DNA of 6,485 nucleotides from an uncultured Clostridia bacterium (GCA_945933905.1 CAMEQX010000078.1:1-6485); one strand, 5' to 3'. Numbered from the stretch's first letter, positions 1-6,243 are shown. Notes: a model not told the origin generated them from the sequence alone. Made by a program: numbers and translations.

Positions 1-729
1 CTGTTTTATCTTGGATTTAACCTGCGGGTCCCCTTCCATCTGCTTGAACTCTTCCTTGACTTCCTGTTTGGACATCTTGAGCTTTTTCTCAAACTGCCAC
101 CACTGAAACAGGAAATCCGCCGCCGCGACAAACACCAGCATTATGCAAATCAGCATAACAAGGTCATAAATCGACAGCGCCGCGTATGCAAGCCCCTGCA
201 TAACTCCCGCGTCCATCAGCGCGAGAATTTTCGGCATTCGGGCGGTGATTTCGTTGTAAATCATCACGCCGACAACGATTACCTCGATAAGCCCCTTGAC
301 AATTCCCACAATCGCCTGAAGCGAGAACATTTTTTTGATGCCCGCAAAGGGATTGAGCCGCGAGAATTTGGGCTTCAGGGCTTTCATCGTGAACAAGCCT
401 TTTGTCTGCGCGATTGTCGGCAAAACGCCCAAAACCATCGCTACCGCGCAAATCGGTCCCACAACGATAACGAAAAGCGTCATCATATCGACGACAAGCG
501 GCATTATGTTGTCGGGGGTAACGGAGTAGGTTGCCGATTCCTCGTAGATGTTTTGAGTGTAAGCGAGAATACTCTTCATAAAAAAGCCCGCCAGCAGCCG
601 CACCGCCGAGAAAATTCCCAGCACGGAAACCGCCGTCACGACCTCTTTTGACTGAAGGACGTTGCCCTCTTTTCGTTGGTCGCGACGCTTTTTCGGCGTG
701 GCTTTTTCGGTTTTTTCTTCACCCGCCAA
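1..729 (-). CDS. flhB: FlhB, flagellar type III export gate / substrate-specificity switch protein (N-terminal 243 residues, runs off the window)
   Basis: FlhB sits in the inner membrane beside FliP/FliQ/FliR. In the family its cytoplasmic domain self-cleaves to switch export from rod/hook to filament subunits. The frame is open from 729 to base 1. Translation gives the classic N-terminus (GEEKTEKATPKKRRDQRKEG, residues 3-22), hydrophobic stretches at about 28-50, 84-104, 144-160 and 184-205, and LNPFAGIKKMFS after the second. The juxtamembrane signature follows: FQWWQFEKKLKMSKQEVKEE (about 208-227), then EGDPQVKSKIK. FlhB is usually about 350-380 residues, so the NPTH autocleavage site lies beyond the window. 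The start is TTG at 729-727: an in-frame TGA at 738-736 lies just upstream, no ATG or GTG lies between, and GGTGAG is 5 bases away. It begins 37 bases after the fliR stop. Confidence 0.97.
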   Translation of the reverse strand, partial: MAGEEKTEKATPKKRRDQRKEGNVLQSKEVVTAVSVLGIFSAVRLLAGFFMKSILAYTQNIYEESATYSVTPDNIMPLVVDMMTLFVIVVGPICAVAMVLGVLPTIAQTKGLFTMKALKPKFSRLNPFAGIKKMFSLQAIVGIVKGLIEVIVVGVMIYNEITARMPKILALMDAGVMQGLAYAALSIYDLVMLICIMLVFVAAADFLFQWWQFEKKLKMSKQEVKEEFKQMEGDPQVKSKIKQ

Positions 730-734
730 AAATT

Positions 735-743
735 CTCACCACC
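735..743 (-). promoter_or_regulatory. Ribosome binding site deciding the TTG start of flhB
   Basis: On the minus strand GGTGGTGAG ends 5 bases before the TTG at 729-727. The GGTGA portion matches the 3' part of the AGGAGGTGA consensus. Because an in-frame TGA overlaps this site, TTG is the only plausible start for the FlhB frame. Confidence 0.6.
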
Positions 744-766
744 AGCAAATCAATCGGGCTAAATCA

Positions 767-1543
767 CTACACAAATCCCTGAACAAGACCGTTCAAATTC
801 TCAAACATAATCGCCGTGATGTCCTCCATAAATTCGGAAACCACCGGCGCGCTTGCCGCCAAAACAATGAACCCGACAAGCATTTTTATCTGAATATTCA
901 GCACGAAAACGTGGATTGTCGGCACCGCTTTCATCAGCACGCCGATGCAAAATTCCGCAATCAGCGACGCCGCGATTATCGGCATCGCGAGCTTTAAGCC
1001 CAGCGTCAGCACCGTTTCAAAGTACTTGACCATAATGTACGGAATATTCATATTAAAGCTGCCGAAGCCCATCGGAATGGAGTCGTAGCTCACGCTGAAC
1101 AGCTCGATGTAGCTTTTGTGCGCGCCCACCGCGAAAAAATACAGAATATACCAATAGCTGTATAAATTCGTGGAAAGTCCCGCGTTACCAAAGGTCGGGT
1201 CGTAGCTTTTCGCCATCGACAAGCCGAGCTGCATATCCGTGACCTCGCCCGCCATCGAGAAGATTTGGAGCATCAGGTTGACGAAAAATCCCAGCACCGC
1301 GCCCACAAGCAACTCCTTGCCCAAGTCAAACGCGAACGGGAAAAAGCCGTTTGGGAGCTTGTACTCGAAGCTTCCCGCGGTTGTCATCACCACCGCCAGC
1401 GCCAGCGAAGCGCCGACTTTGACGACATTCGGCACGCCGCGCCGCGCGAAAATCGGGTTGAACGTGAAAATGCCCGTCACCCGCGCCAAAACCATTATGA
1501 AAACGATGAAATTCGTTTGAATCGCGGTCCAGACCTCAGACAT
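767..1543 (-). CDS. fliR: FliR, flagellar export gate membrane protein
   Basis: FliR is a component of the FliP-FliQ-FliR export pore at the centre of the basal body MS ring. The 258-residue product matches the usual length of about 260. It is strongly hydrophobic with about six membrane segments. Family-typical stretches are RVTGIFTFNPIF (21-32), GKELLVGAVLGF (75-86), AGEVTDMQLGLSMA (98-111) and PTIHVFVLNIQIK (208-220), followed by a last hydrophobic segment up to APVV. The ATG at 1543 is preceded by AGGTGAGGG a few bases upstream, matching the 3' half of the Shine-Dalgarno consensus. It ends in TAG at 769-767. Unlike its neighbours it is separated from the upstream gene by 245 bases holding the structured element at 1618-1791, so it is less likely to be translationally coupled to fliQ. 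Confidence 0.97.
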   Translation of the reverse strand: MSEVWTAIQTNFIVFIMVLARVTGIFTFNPIFARRGVPNVVKVGASLALAVVMTTAGSFEYKLPNGFFPFAFDLGKELLVGAVLGFFVNLMLQIFSMAGEVTDMQLGLSMAKSYDPTFGNAGLSTNLYSYWYILYFFAVGAHKSYIELFSVSYDSIPMGFGSFNMNIPYIMVKYFETVLTLGLKLAMPIIAASLIAEFCIGVLMKAVPTIHVFVLNIQIKMLVGFIVLAASAPVVSEFMEDITAIMFENLNGLVQGFV

Positions 1544-1617
1544 CTTCCCTCACCTATTTTTTACAGCCGCTTCTTAACCCGCGCTGTTGAGCCAAATTTA
1601 TCGAAAAAGCATTACCC

Positions 1618-1791
1618 TAAAATGCGCAGAGTGCGTCGAATACGAGGAAAGCCGACAACGCAAGGCTTTGTGCCTTGCTAGGAGGTGCAACACGATGTTG
1701 CAGAGCGAAATTTCCAAGTGACGGCACGGACGCCGTCACCGCATTGATTTCGCTCGTTGACCGAAGTAGTCGGCGTGCTATGCGCATTTTA
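1618..1791. repeat. Palindromic structured element with inverted ends (MITE-like repeat or structured RNA)
   Basis: This non-coding block fills most of the fliQ-fliR gap. Its ends are the perfect inverted repeat TAAAATGCGCA (1618-1628) and TGCGCATTTTA (1781-1791). The inversion continues imperfectly, so 1618-1643 against 1766-1791 matches at 21 of 26 positions. Inside are three perfect-stem hairpins: 1660-1666/1672-1678 (GCAAGGC), 1686-1692/1696-1702 (TGCAACA, loop CGA), and 1703-1711/1747-1755 (GAGCGAAAT), which encloses 1718-1725/1732-1739 (GTGACGGC). GCCGAC at 1651-1656 can also pair with GTCGGC at 1769-1774. There is no transposase and no credible coding frame. The right end overlaps the fliQ stop codon. 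Small non-autonomous mobile repeats (MITE, ERIC or REP type) look like this; a structured regulatory RNA is the alternative. I do not recognise the family. Confidence 0.75.
1680..1721 (+). other. Perfect Shine-Dalgarno motif followed by an 8-codon ORF inside the structured element
   Basis: On the plus strand, antisense to the operon, AGGAGGTG (1680-1687) precedes ATG at 1695 with 9 bases between AGGAGG and the start. The frame reads MLQSEISK and stops at TGA 1719-1721. The TAGGAGG part lies in the unpaired spacer between two hairpins. On the operon strand the same bases read CACCTCCT, the anti-Shine-Dalgarno core of 16S rRNA. Translation is not shown; the match could be chance or a shared property of the repeat family. 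Confidence 0.3.
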
Positions 1792-2061
1792 TGTAATCGG
1801 CAGCCCCGCCATTTTGTCAAAAATCAAGTTCACGAAATCGATTGTTTCGTTTATCATCCACGGCGCGAGGAAAAACAGCGTAAGTCCCACGGCAACCGCT
1901 TTCGGTGCAAAGGAAATCGTCTGCTCGTGAACCTGAGTCGCCGCCTGTAAAATCGCGACAACAAGTCCCACAATCATCGCCACAATCAGCACCGGCAGCG
2001 CCAGCTTCAGCGCCAGCATTATCGCCGCCTGTAAAATCTCAAGAACGTCGTCCTGCGTCAT
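1789..2061 (-). CDS. fliQ: FliQ, flagellar export gate membrane protein
   Basis: FliQ is a small hairpin membrane protein present in several copies around the FliP/FliR pore. The product is 90 residues, the normal size. It has two hydrophobic segments (about 15-38 and 55-72) and the family motif QAATQVHEQTISFAPK (39-54) between them. The ATG at 2061 follows AAGGAAGTGA, and the gene starts 17 bases after the fliP stop. The C-terminus (MAGLPIT) is of normal length. The TAA stop (1791-1789) is also the outermost TAA of the palindromic element's end repeat, so the element abuts the gene without truncating it. Confidence 0.97.
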   Translation of the reverse strand: MTQDDVLEILQAAIMLALKLALPVLIVAMIVGLVVAILQAATQVHEQTISFAPKAVAVGLTLFFLAPWMINETIDFVNLIFDKMAGLPIT

Positions 2062-2078
2062 AAATTCACTTCCTTACG

Positions 2079-3026
2079 CTACCAGTTGTAGCTTGAAACA
2101 AGGCTTCCTATCATCAAATTCCAGCCGTCCGCAAGCACGAAAACCAGTATCTTGAACGGCATCGAAATCATCGCCGGCGGCAGCATCATCATACCCATAG
2201 ACATAAGCGTTGAGCCGACCACAATATCTATTATCAAAAACGGCAGGAAAATCATAAATCCCATCTGGAACGCGCGTTTCAGCTCGCTGATGATGAACGA
2301 CGGAATTATCGTCGAAAGCGGGAGCTCGGTCTGCTTGTATTCATCGGTGAGCTCGGTGCCCTCGGGAATTTCCGTTTTTGAGAGCTTTATGAAGAACTCA
2401 AGGTCGTCGTTGGACGTCTGCTTGAGCATAAACCGTTTCAGCGGCACGCTTGCGGTTTCAAGCGCTTCTTCCGTGGTGATTTTCTCGTTGACGTAGGGCT
2501 GATACGCCGTGTCGTTTATCTCGGCGAATACGGGCGCCATAATGAAAATCGTGAGGAACAGCGCAATTCCCGTCAGCACCATATTCGGCGGGGTATTTTG
2601 CGTTTGCATTGCGCTTCGGAGAAAGCCCAGCACGATGACCATTCGCATAAAGCAGGTCATCATAATCAGCAGCGACGGCGCAAGCGCAATCAGCGTGAGC
2701 AGAATGATGATTTCAAGCGGCTGCGACGCGTCAACGCCGATTACCTCTTGCAAAACCGATGAACCCGGCGTTCCGACGCTTGTCTGCTCGCTGTTTGCGT
2801 AGTCGCCGGGGCTTGCGGTTGAACCGGATGCGTCCGTGGAATTCGAGCTGTCGCTTGTCACCGAGGAATTGCCGCTCGTCACGGAATTTCCGCTCTCCGC
2901 GGAAGCCGCATAAGCCGAAAGTCCGCAGAAAAGCGCAATCAAAACCGCCGACAGCAAAAACGACGCGAAAAACCTGAGGACAAGCCTTTTATCCGCATTA
3001 AGTAAGCGTTTTAACAATTTCCTCAC
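2079..3026 (-). CDS. fliP: FliP, flagellar export gate protein with signal peptide and extended Ser/Thr-rich linker
   Basis: FliP forms the pentameric core of the export pore. The C-terminal two thirds are classic: PLEIIILLTLIALAPSLLIM (103-122), FMRMVIVLGFLR (126-137), PLKRFMLKQ (195-203), PSFIISELKRAFQMGF (242-257) and LMSMGMMMLPP (274-284), ending in FVLADGWNL (296-304). The N-terminus has a basic stretch, a hydrophobic core at about 20-38 and an AYA-ASA cleavage-type site near 40-43, as expected for the cleaved FliP signal peptide. Between this and the first core helix are about 55 residues rich in Ser, Thr, Asn and Gly, giving 315 residues against a usual 220-260. The GTG start at 3026 shares GTGA with the fliO stop, suggesting translational coupling. 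A TTG three codons in, behind GAGTGAGG, is a less likely alternative start. Confidence 0.96.
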   Translation of the reverse strand: MRKLLKRLLNADKRLVLRFFASFLLSAVLIALFCGLSAYAASAESGNSVTSGNSSVTSDSSNSTDASGSTASPGDYANSEQTSVGTPGSSVLQEVIGVDASQPLEIIILLTLIALAPSLLIMMTCFMRMVIVLGFLRSAMQTQNTPPNMVLTGIALFLTIFIMAPVFAEINDTAYQPYVNEKITTEEALETASVPLKRFMLKQTSNDDLEFFIKLSKTEIPEGTELTDEYKQTELPLSTIIPSFIISELKRAFQMGFMIFLPFLIIDIVVGSTLMSMGMMMLPPAMISMPFKILVFVLADGWNLMIGSLVSSYNW

Positions 3027-3505
3027 TCCCGATTTACGTTATTTTCGCTGTCGCTTTCGTCATTTTTAACAACATCAAAGCTCAAATCTTGTTGACTTTG
3101 GCGATTTTTATTTTCGCCGTTTTGCACATCTTCAAGCGTAACTTTTAGGTTATTTTCACCATTATCGGAATTTTCCGCCTTCTTTTTCCCGAGAATTGAC
3201 CTAAAGCTCTCGGAAAACGTAGGAAACTGCTTGTCGGATTGCTTCGCGACAAGCTCCTCCTCGGTTTCGTCGAGGTCGCAGATTTTCACGGTGCTTTGCG
3301 CGGTCACGCCCAGCAGCATACATTTCCCGCAGACGCTCACGATAAGGAGCATTTTATCAGGACCGAGATTTACGCGCTCCAGCACCTTCAGATGCCGCGA
3401 ATCCGTGAGGGAAACGCGCGCGTTGAACTTCTTCATAACCCAAAAAATCACGAAGACCAGCGCCAAAACGCCTATCAACGCCATAATCATCTGAAAGTAA
3501 TTCAT
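3023..3505 (-). CDS. fliO: FliO (FliZ-type) flagellar export gate assembly protein
   Basis: FliO is a bitopic membrane protein that helps assemble the FliP ring. This 160-residue product has an N-terminal membrane segment (about 5-24) followed by KKFN. A small beta-rich domain comes next: LKVLERVNLGPDKMLLIVSV (39-58), then CGKCMLLGVT (59-68), the pattern typical of FliO. From about residue 105 the tail is polar and probably disordered, rich in Asn, Glu, Asp, Ser and Gln. Sequence conservation is weak in this family, so position just before fliP supports the call. The ATG at 3505 follows AGGAG about 10 bases upstream. The stop overlaps the fliP start by 4 bases. The 135-base gap to cheY holds a terminator-like hairpin. 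Confidence 0.9.
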   Translation of the reverse strand: MNYFQMIMALIGVLALVFVIFWVMKKFNARVSLTDSRHLKVLERVNLGPDKMLLIVSVCGKCMLLGVTAQSTVKICDLDETEEELVAKQSDKQFPTFSESFRSILGKKKAENSDNGENNLKVTLEDVQNGENKNRQSQQDLSFDVVKNDESDSENNVNRE

Positions 3506-3586
3506 ATCGAACTAACTCCTAAATCTTTCCTGTTTTTCCTGAATTTACCTTGAAAATCCCCCAAAAACCCCACTTTTTTTGCCAAC

Positions 3587-3622
3587 TATAAAACTGAAAA
3601 GAGGCGGGAGCAAGCCCCGCCT
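3587..3622 (-). terminator. Terminator-like hairpin downstream of cheY
   Basis: On the minus strand a perfect 7-bp G/C-rich stem AGGCGGG/CCCGCCT (3622-3616 with 3608-3602) with a 7-base loop is followed by the T-rich run CTTTTCAGTTTTATAG. It begins 18 bases after the cheY stop and lies upstream of fliO. The T tract is interrupted, so partial termination or 3'-end protection is as likely as full termination. On the plus strand the stem is not followed by a T run. The rest of the gap (3506-3586) has alternating A/G/T homopolymer runs and the fliO ribosome binding site, with no convincing promoter. Confidence 0.6.
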
Positions 3623-3640
3623 GATGAATATGTAGGGAAA

Positions 3641-4003
3641 TCAGCCGAGAACTTTTTTGACAGTCTGAAGAATTCTGTCCGCCTTGAAGGGCTTTACAAT
3701 GAAGTCGAGCGCGCCGAGCTTGATTGCCTCGACAACCATCGCTTCCTGTCCCATCGCAGAGCACATAACAACCTTCGCCATCGGGTCGCCCGCCTTGATG
3801 TCCTTGAGCGCGTCGATACCCGTTTTATTCGGCATCGTGATGTCCATTATAACCAAATCGGGCTTCTCGGACTTGTAAACGTCGCAAGCAATCGCGCCGT
3901 CTGCCGCCTCGATTATGTTGGTGTAACCATTCTTCGTGAGGGTATCTTTGATGAGCATTCTCATAAAAGCCGCGTCGTCCACGAGTAAAATCTTCTTGTC
4001 CAT
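3641..4003 (-). CDS. cheY: CheY chemotaxis response regulator
   Basis: This is a single-domain receiver of 120 residues that would carry phosphate from CheA to the flagellar switch. The active site is complete: acidic pair D9/D10 (ILLVDDAAFMR), phospho-acceptor D54 in VIMDITMPNKTG, S82 at the Thr/Ser switch position (VVMCSAMGQ), and K104 in FIVKPFKADR. F101 sits where enteric CheY has the switch Tyr. There is no output domain. The ATG at 4003 follows a strong AAGGAGAG. It lies 43 bases after fliY, whose product has CheY-P phosphatase motifs, and downstream of fliM, whose N-terminus has the CheY-P docking peptide. Context therefore supports CheY rather than a stray receiver. A terminator-like hairpin follows the gene. 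Confidence 0.96.
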   Translation of the reverse strand: MDKKILLVDDAAFMRMLIKDTLTKNGYTNIIEAADGAIACDVYKSEKPDLVIMDITMPNKTGIDALKDIKAGDPMAKVVMCSAMGQEAMVVEAIKLGALDFIVKPFKADRILQTVKKVLG

Positions 4004-4046
4004 TATCTTCTCTCCTTAAAAAATATTAGGGATATACCGTTTTCGG

Positions 4047-5225
4047 TTATTCTTTGCCAAGACTGTCCATAAATTTCGACTTGACAATCTCGGTTATTCT
4101 CACTGCGAAATTATCGTCGATAACCACAACATCGCCTCTTGCGATAAGGTTTCCGTTTACAACAACGTCAACGGGAGCGCCTGCCTGTCGCTCAAGCTCA
4201 ATGATGGTTCCCTGAGTAAATTCGAGGATATCCTTGACCTTGCGCTTTGCCGAGCCGATTTCAACGCTTATTTCAAGCGGCACGCCCATCAGCAGCTTCA
4301 GGTTATCCTTCTGGTCTGTGGGGATACCGAAATCCATCGCGTCAAACTGGTGCAGCTGAGCGTCCTGAACGTTTACGGGAGGCACGGGCGGCGGATAAGC
4401 TCCATAAGCCGCGTAGGGATTTGCGTATCCATAGCCCGCCTGCTGAGGATAGCCCTGCGGATAACCCCCGTACATCATATTCGGGTCGGGCATCGGCTGC
4501 TGCGGCATACCCATAGGCTGCTGCGGAGCAGTCGGCTGTGGTGCGGAAGGTTGTGGCGCCGGAGCCGCCGCTGCGGGAGCGGGAGCGCTCACTTCTTCCT
4601 CCGAGCCCTCGTCCGAGGAGAATTTGTCCATCATCTTGCCGGAAAGCGTTTTCGCAAGCTCCAACGAAAGCACGGACATAAACTCCGACTCCATAACGCC
4701 GTCAACGGTGAGCTTGAAAGTAACCGCAACCACGGTCGAATCCAGCGGCATCTCGCACAAATCGCCGAACTTTGTCTGTTCGATTATGTAAGGCGTCGGC
4801 ACGGAGATATCAACCTTAACTCCCAGCAAATCGGACAGTGCCGTTGCGGACGCGCCCATCATCTGGTTCATAATCTCGCTTACTGCGGAGATATTCAACT
4901 CGTCGAACTCGAAATTCGGGTCGATAACCAGCGGGTTTCCGAGGAGCTGGTTCAGGATAAGCTGAACGTCGTTTTGCTTGAGCACCATCATATTCAGACC
5001 GGTGATGCCCTCGACATAAACGATTTTCACGCAGATAGCGGGCTCGAGGTTGTCATAATTCAAGTCCCCGACCTTAACTACGTTGACCTGCGGAGTGGTA
5101 ATCCAAGTTTTTGCATTGAGCAGCTCGCTTACTGCCGTCGCCGCCGAGCCCATACTTATATTGAGTATTTCGCCGACCGCGTCGATTTCATACGAGTTAA
5201 ACTCGATGTTCTCGTCATTAGCCAT
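4047..5225 (-). CDS. fliY: FliY, flagellar switch protein with CheC-type phosphatase and FliN domains
   Basis: FliY replaces FliN in the C-ring of many Firmicutes and dephosphorylates CheY-P. The 392 residues fall into three parts. Residues about 10-200 are a CheC-like domain with two halves, each keeping the phosphatase motif: D15-x3-E19-x2-N22 with P45, and S113-x3-E117-x2-N120 with P143. Residues about 205-300 are a low-complexity linker rich in Pro, Gln, Ala, Gly, Tyr and Met. Residues about 305-385 are a FliN/SpoA domain (LLMGVPLEISVEIG, LERQAGAPVDVVVNGNLIAR, DDNFAVRITEI). Unlike B. subtilis FliY, it has no FliM-like CheY-docking peptide before the CheC domain; only about ten residues precede the first motif helix. 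The ATG at 5225 follows GAGGT, which overlaps the fliM stop, and the spacing is 13 bases. Confidence 0.96.
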   Translation of the reverse strand: MANDENIEFNSYEIDAVGEILNISMGSAATAVSELLNAKTWITTPQVNVVKVGDLNYDNLEPAICVKIVYVEGITGLNMMVLKQNDVQLILNQLLGNPLVIDPNFEFDELNISAVSEIMNQMMGASATALSDLLGVKVDISVPTPYIIEQTKFGDLCEMPLDSTVVAVTFKLTVDGVMESEFMSVLSLELAKTLSGKMMDKFSSDEGSEEEVSAPAPAAAAPAPQPSAPQPTAPQQPMGMPQQPMPDPNMMYGGYPQGYPQQAGYGYANPYAAYGAYPPPVPPVNVQDAQLHQFDAMDFGIPTDQKDNLKLLMGVPLEISVEIGSAKRKVKDILEFTQGTIIELERQAGAPVDVVVNGNLIARGDVVVIDDNFAVRITEIVKSKFMDSLGKE

Positions 5226-5238
5226 CAGTAGATTTACC

Positions 5239-6231
5239 TCAATTCCCTGTAAAATTTTCTATCATTATCGCTTTTTTGTTATTATAAGTACCGAGTTTTC
5301 CGTCGCACCAGTCGCGATTTCCGACGCGAACCTGAATATTCTCGGAAATTTTCTTGTTGAGCGGGATAACGTCGTTTACCTGTAATGTCAGCACCTCGTA
5401 CATATCGAGATTTATCGTGCCGAGAATTGCCTTAATTTCAAGGTCTGTCGCGCTGATGCCGAACAGAATGCTGTCGCGGCGCTCATTCTCGCGGCGCTCG
5501 TCGGTTTTGCGCTTCGAGCCGGTGTAGCGCGAGATGAACTTGCTCATAATCTCATCGAGGTTAATCGCGGGGATACAAACGGAAATAATCGAGCGCGTGT
5601 TGTTGATTTCAACCTCCAGCGCAACGATAATTACGGTATCCTCGTGCCCGATTGTCTGAACCACGCGGGAATTTGTCTCGATACCGATAAGTCGCGGCTC
5701 GAGGTCGATGTGGGTGAGCCACGGCTCCTTGAGGAGACCCGCGAAGGATTTCATAATATCCGACATAATCGTGATTTCGATTTCCGTGAAATCGCGGCTT
5801 GTATCGGAATATTCGCCCTTGCCGCCGAGAAGACGGTCAATCATCGTGTAGGTCACTGCGTTTGAAACCTGAATGATAACATCGGTTTCGCTGATTTCGT
5901 CGTTTTTGATACCGAGGTCAACCATTCCCATCATAACGTAGTCGGGAAGCGCGTTGTTGAACTCGCTGTAACGCTGTTCCTCGATATTGACGAGGCTGAC
6001 GCGGCAGTAAAGTCGAAGCATACCCGTGAGGTAAGACGACATAAGACGCGCGTAGTTCTCGAAAATACTCTCGAGCACCTTGATTTGCTCTTTGGTGAAT
6101 TTTTTCGGGGCGCGGAAGTCGTATTCCTTGACGGCAGCCTCTTCCTTCTGCTTAAAGACAGGCTCTGCGCCGCTGGCGATGCTTTTTAGCATTTCGTCAA
6201 TTTGTTCTTGCGTCAACGTAGAATCTGCCAC
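5239..6231 (-). CDS. fliM: FliM, flagellar motor switch protein
   Basis: FliM is the C-ring protein that binds CheY-P and links FliG to FliY/FliN. The 330 residues match the family length. The N-terminal peptide LTQEQIDEMLKSI (6-18) is the CheY-P docking motif. The CheC-like middle domain (about 36-235) begins with EYDFRAPKKFTKEQ and includes the LLGGKG loop (134-139), the GGxG motif needed to contact FliG. A charged linker rich in Arg, Lys and Glu (about 239-252) leads to the C-terminal SpoA domain (about 255-328). The GTG start at 6231 is set by AGGGGTGAT at 6243-6235, very close to the consensus ribosome binding site. The TGA stop lies within the fliY ribosome binding site. Confidence 0.97.
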   Translation of the reverse strand: MADSTLTQEQIDEMLKSIASGAEPVFKQKEEAAVKEYDFRAPKKFTKEQIKVLESIFENYARLMSSYLTGMLRLYCRVSLVNIEEQRYSEFNNALPDYVMMGMVDLGIKNDEISETDVIIQVSNAVTYTMIDRLLGGKGEYSDTSRDFTEIEITIMSDIMKSFAGLLKEPWLTHIDLEPRLIGIETNSRVVQTIGHEDTVIIVALEVEINNTRSIISVCIPAINLDEIMSKFISRYTGSKRKTDERRENERRDSILFGISATDLEIKAILGTINLDMYEVLTLQVNDVIPLNKKISENIQVRVGNRDWCDGKLGTYNNKKAIMIENFTGN

Positions 6232-6234
6232 TTT

Positions 6235-6243
6235 ATCACCCCT
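6235..6243 (-). promoter_or_regulatory. Ribosome binding site deciding the GTG start of fliM
   Basis: AGGGGTGAT on the minus strand differs by one or two bases from AGGAGGTGAT and ends three bases before the GTG at 6231-6229. It places the start so that the CheY-docking peptide begins at residue 6, the usual position in FliM. Confidence 0.7.

Noticed and set aside
164..451. A 95-codon minus-strand frame
   Set aside because: It is a shadow within flhB; the overlapping flhB frame gives the full conserved FlhB sequence without interruption.
1561..1585. A small hairpin (CAGC...GCTG) just upstream of fliR
   Set aside because: The stem needs a bulge, is short, and is not followed by a T run; not distinguishable from chance.
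1590..1620. A similar TTCGATAA motif upstream of fliR as a sigma-D promoter
   Set aside because: No -35 match at the right spacing; the region is AT-rich enough for CGATAA to arise by chance.
1617..1820. A 67-codon minus-strand frame running from inside fliQ through the palindromic element
   Set aside because: It starts out of frame within fliQ, has no convincing ribosome binding site, and its body is the set of inverted repeats. The stems explain the sequence better than coding does.
1675..1950. A 91-codon plus-strand frame starting at TTG in the element
   Set aside because: Its start is part of a hairpin arm and most of it lies antisense to fliQ; the protein is Arg-rich without family features.
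4350..5231. A 293-codon open frame on the plus strand, antisense to fliY
   Set aside because: It lies wholly opposite the conserved fliY gene, its protein is Arg/His-rich with no recognisable domain, and it follows from the codon bias of fliY. A shadow frame.
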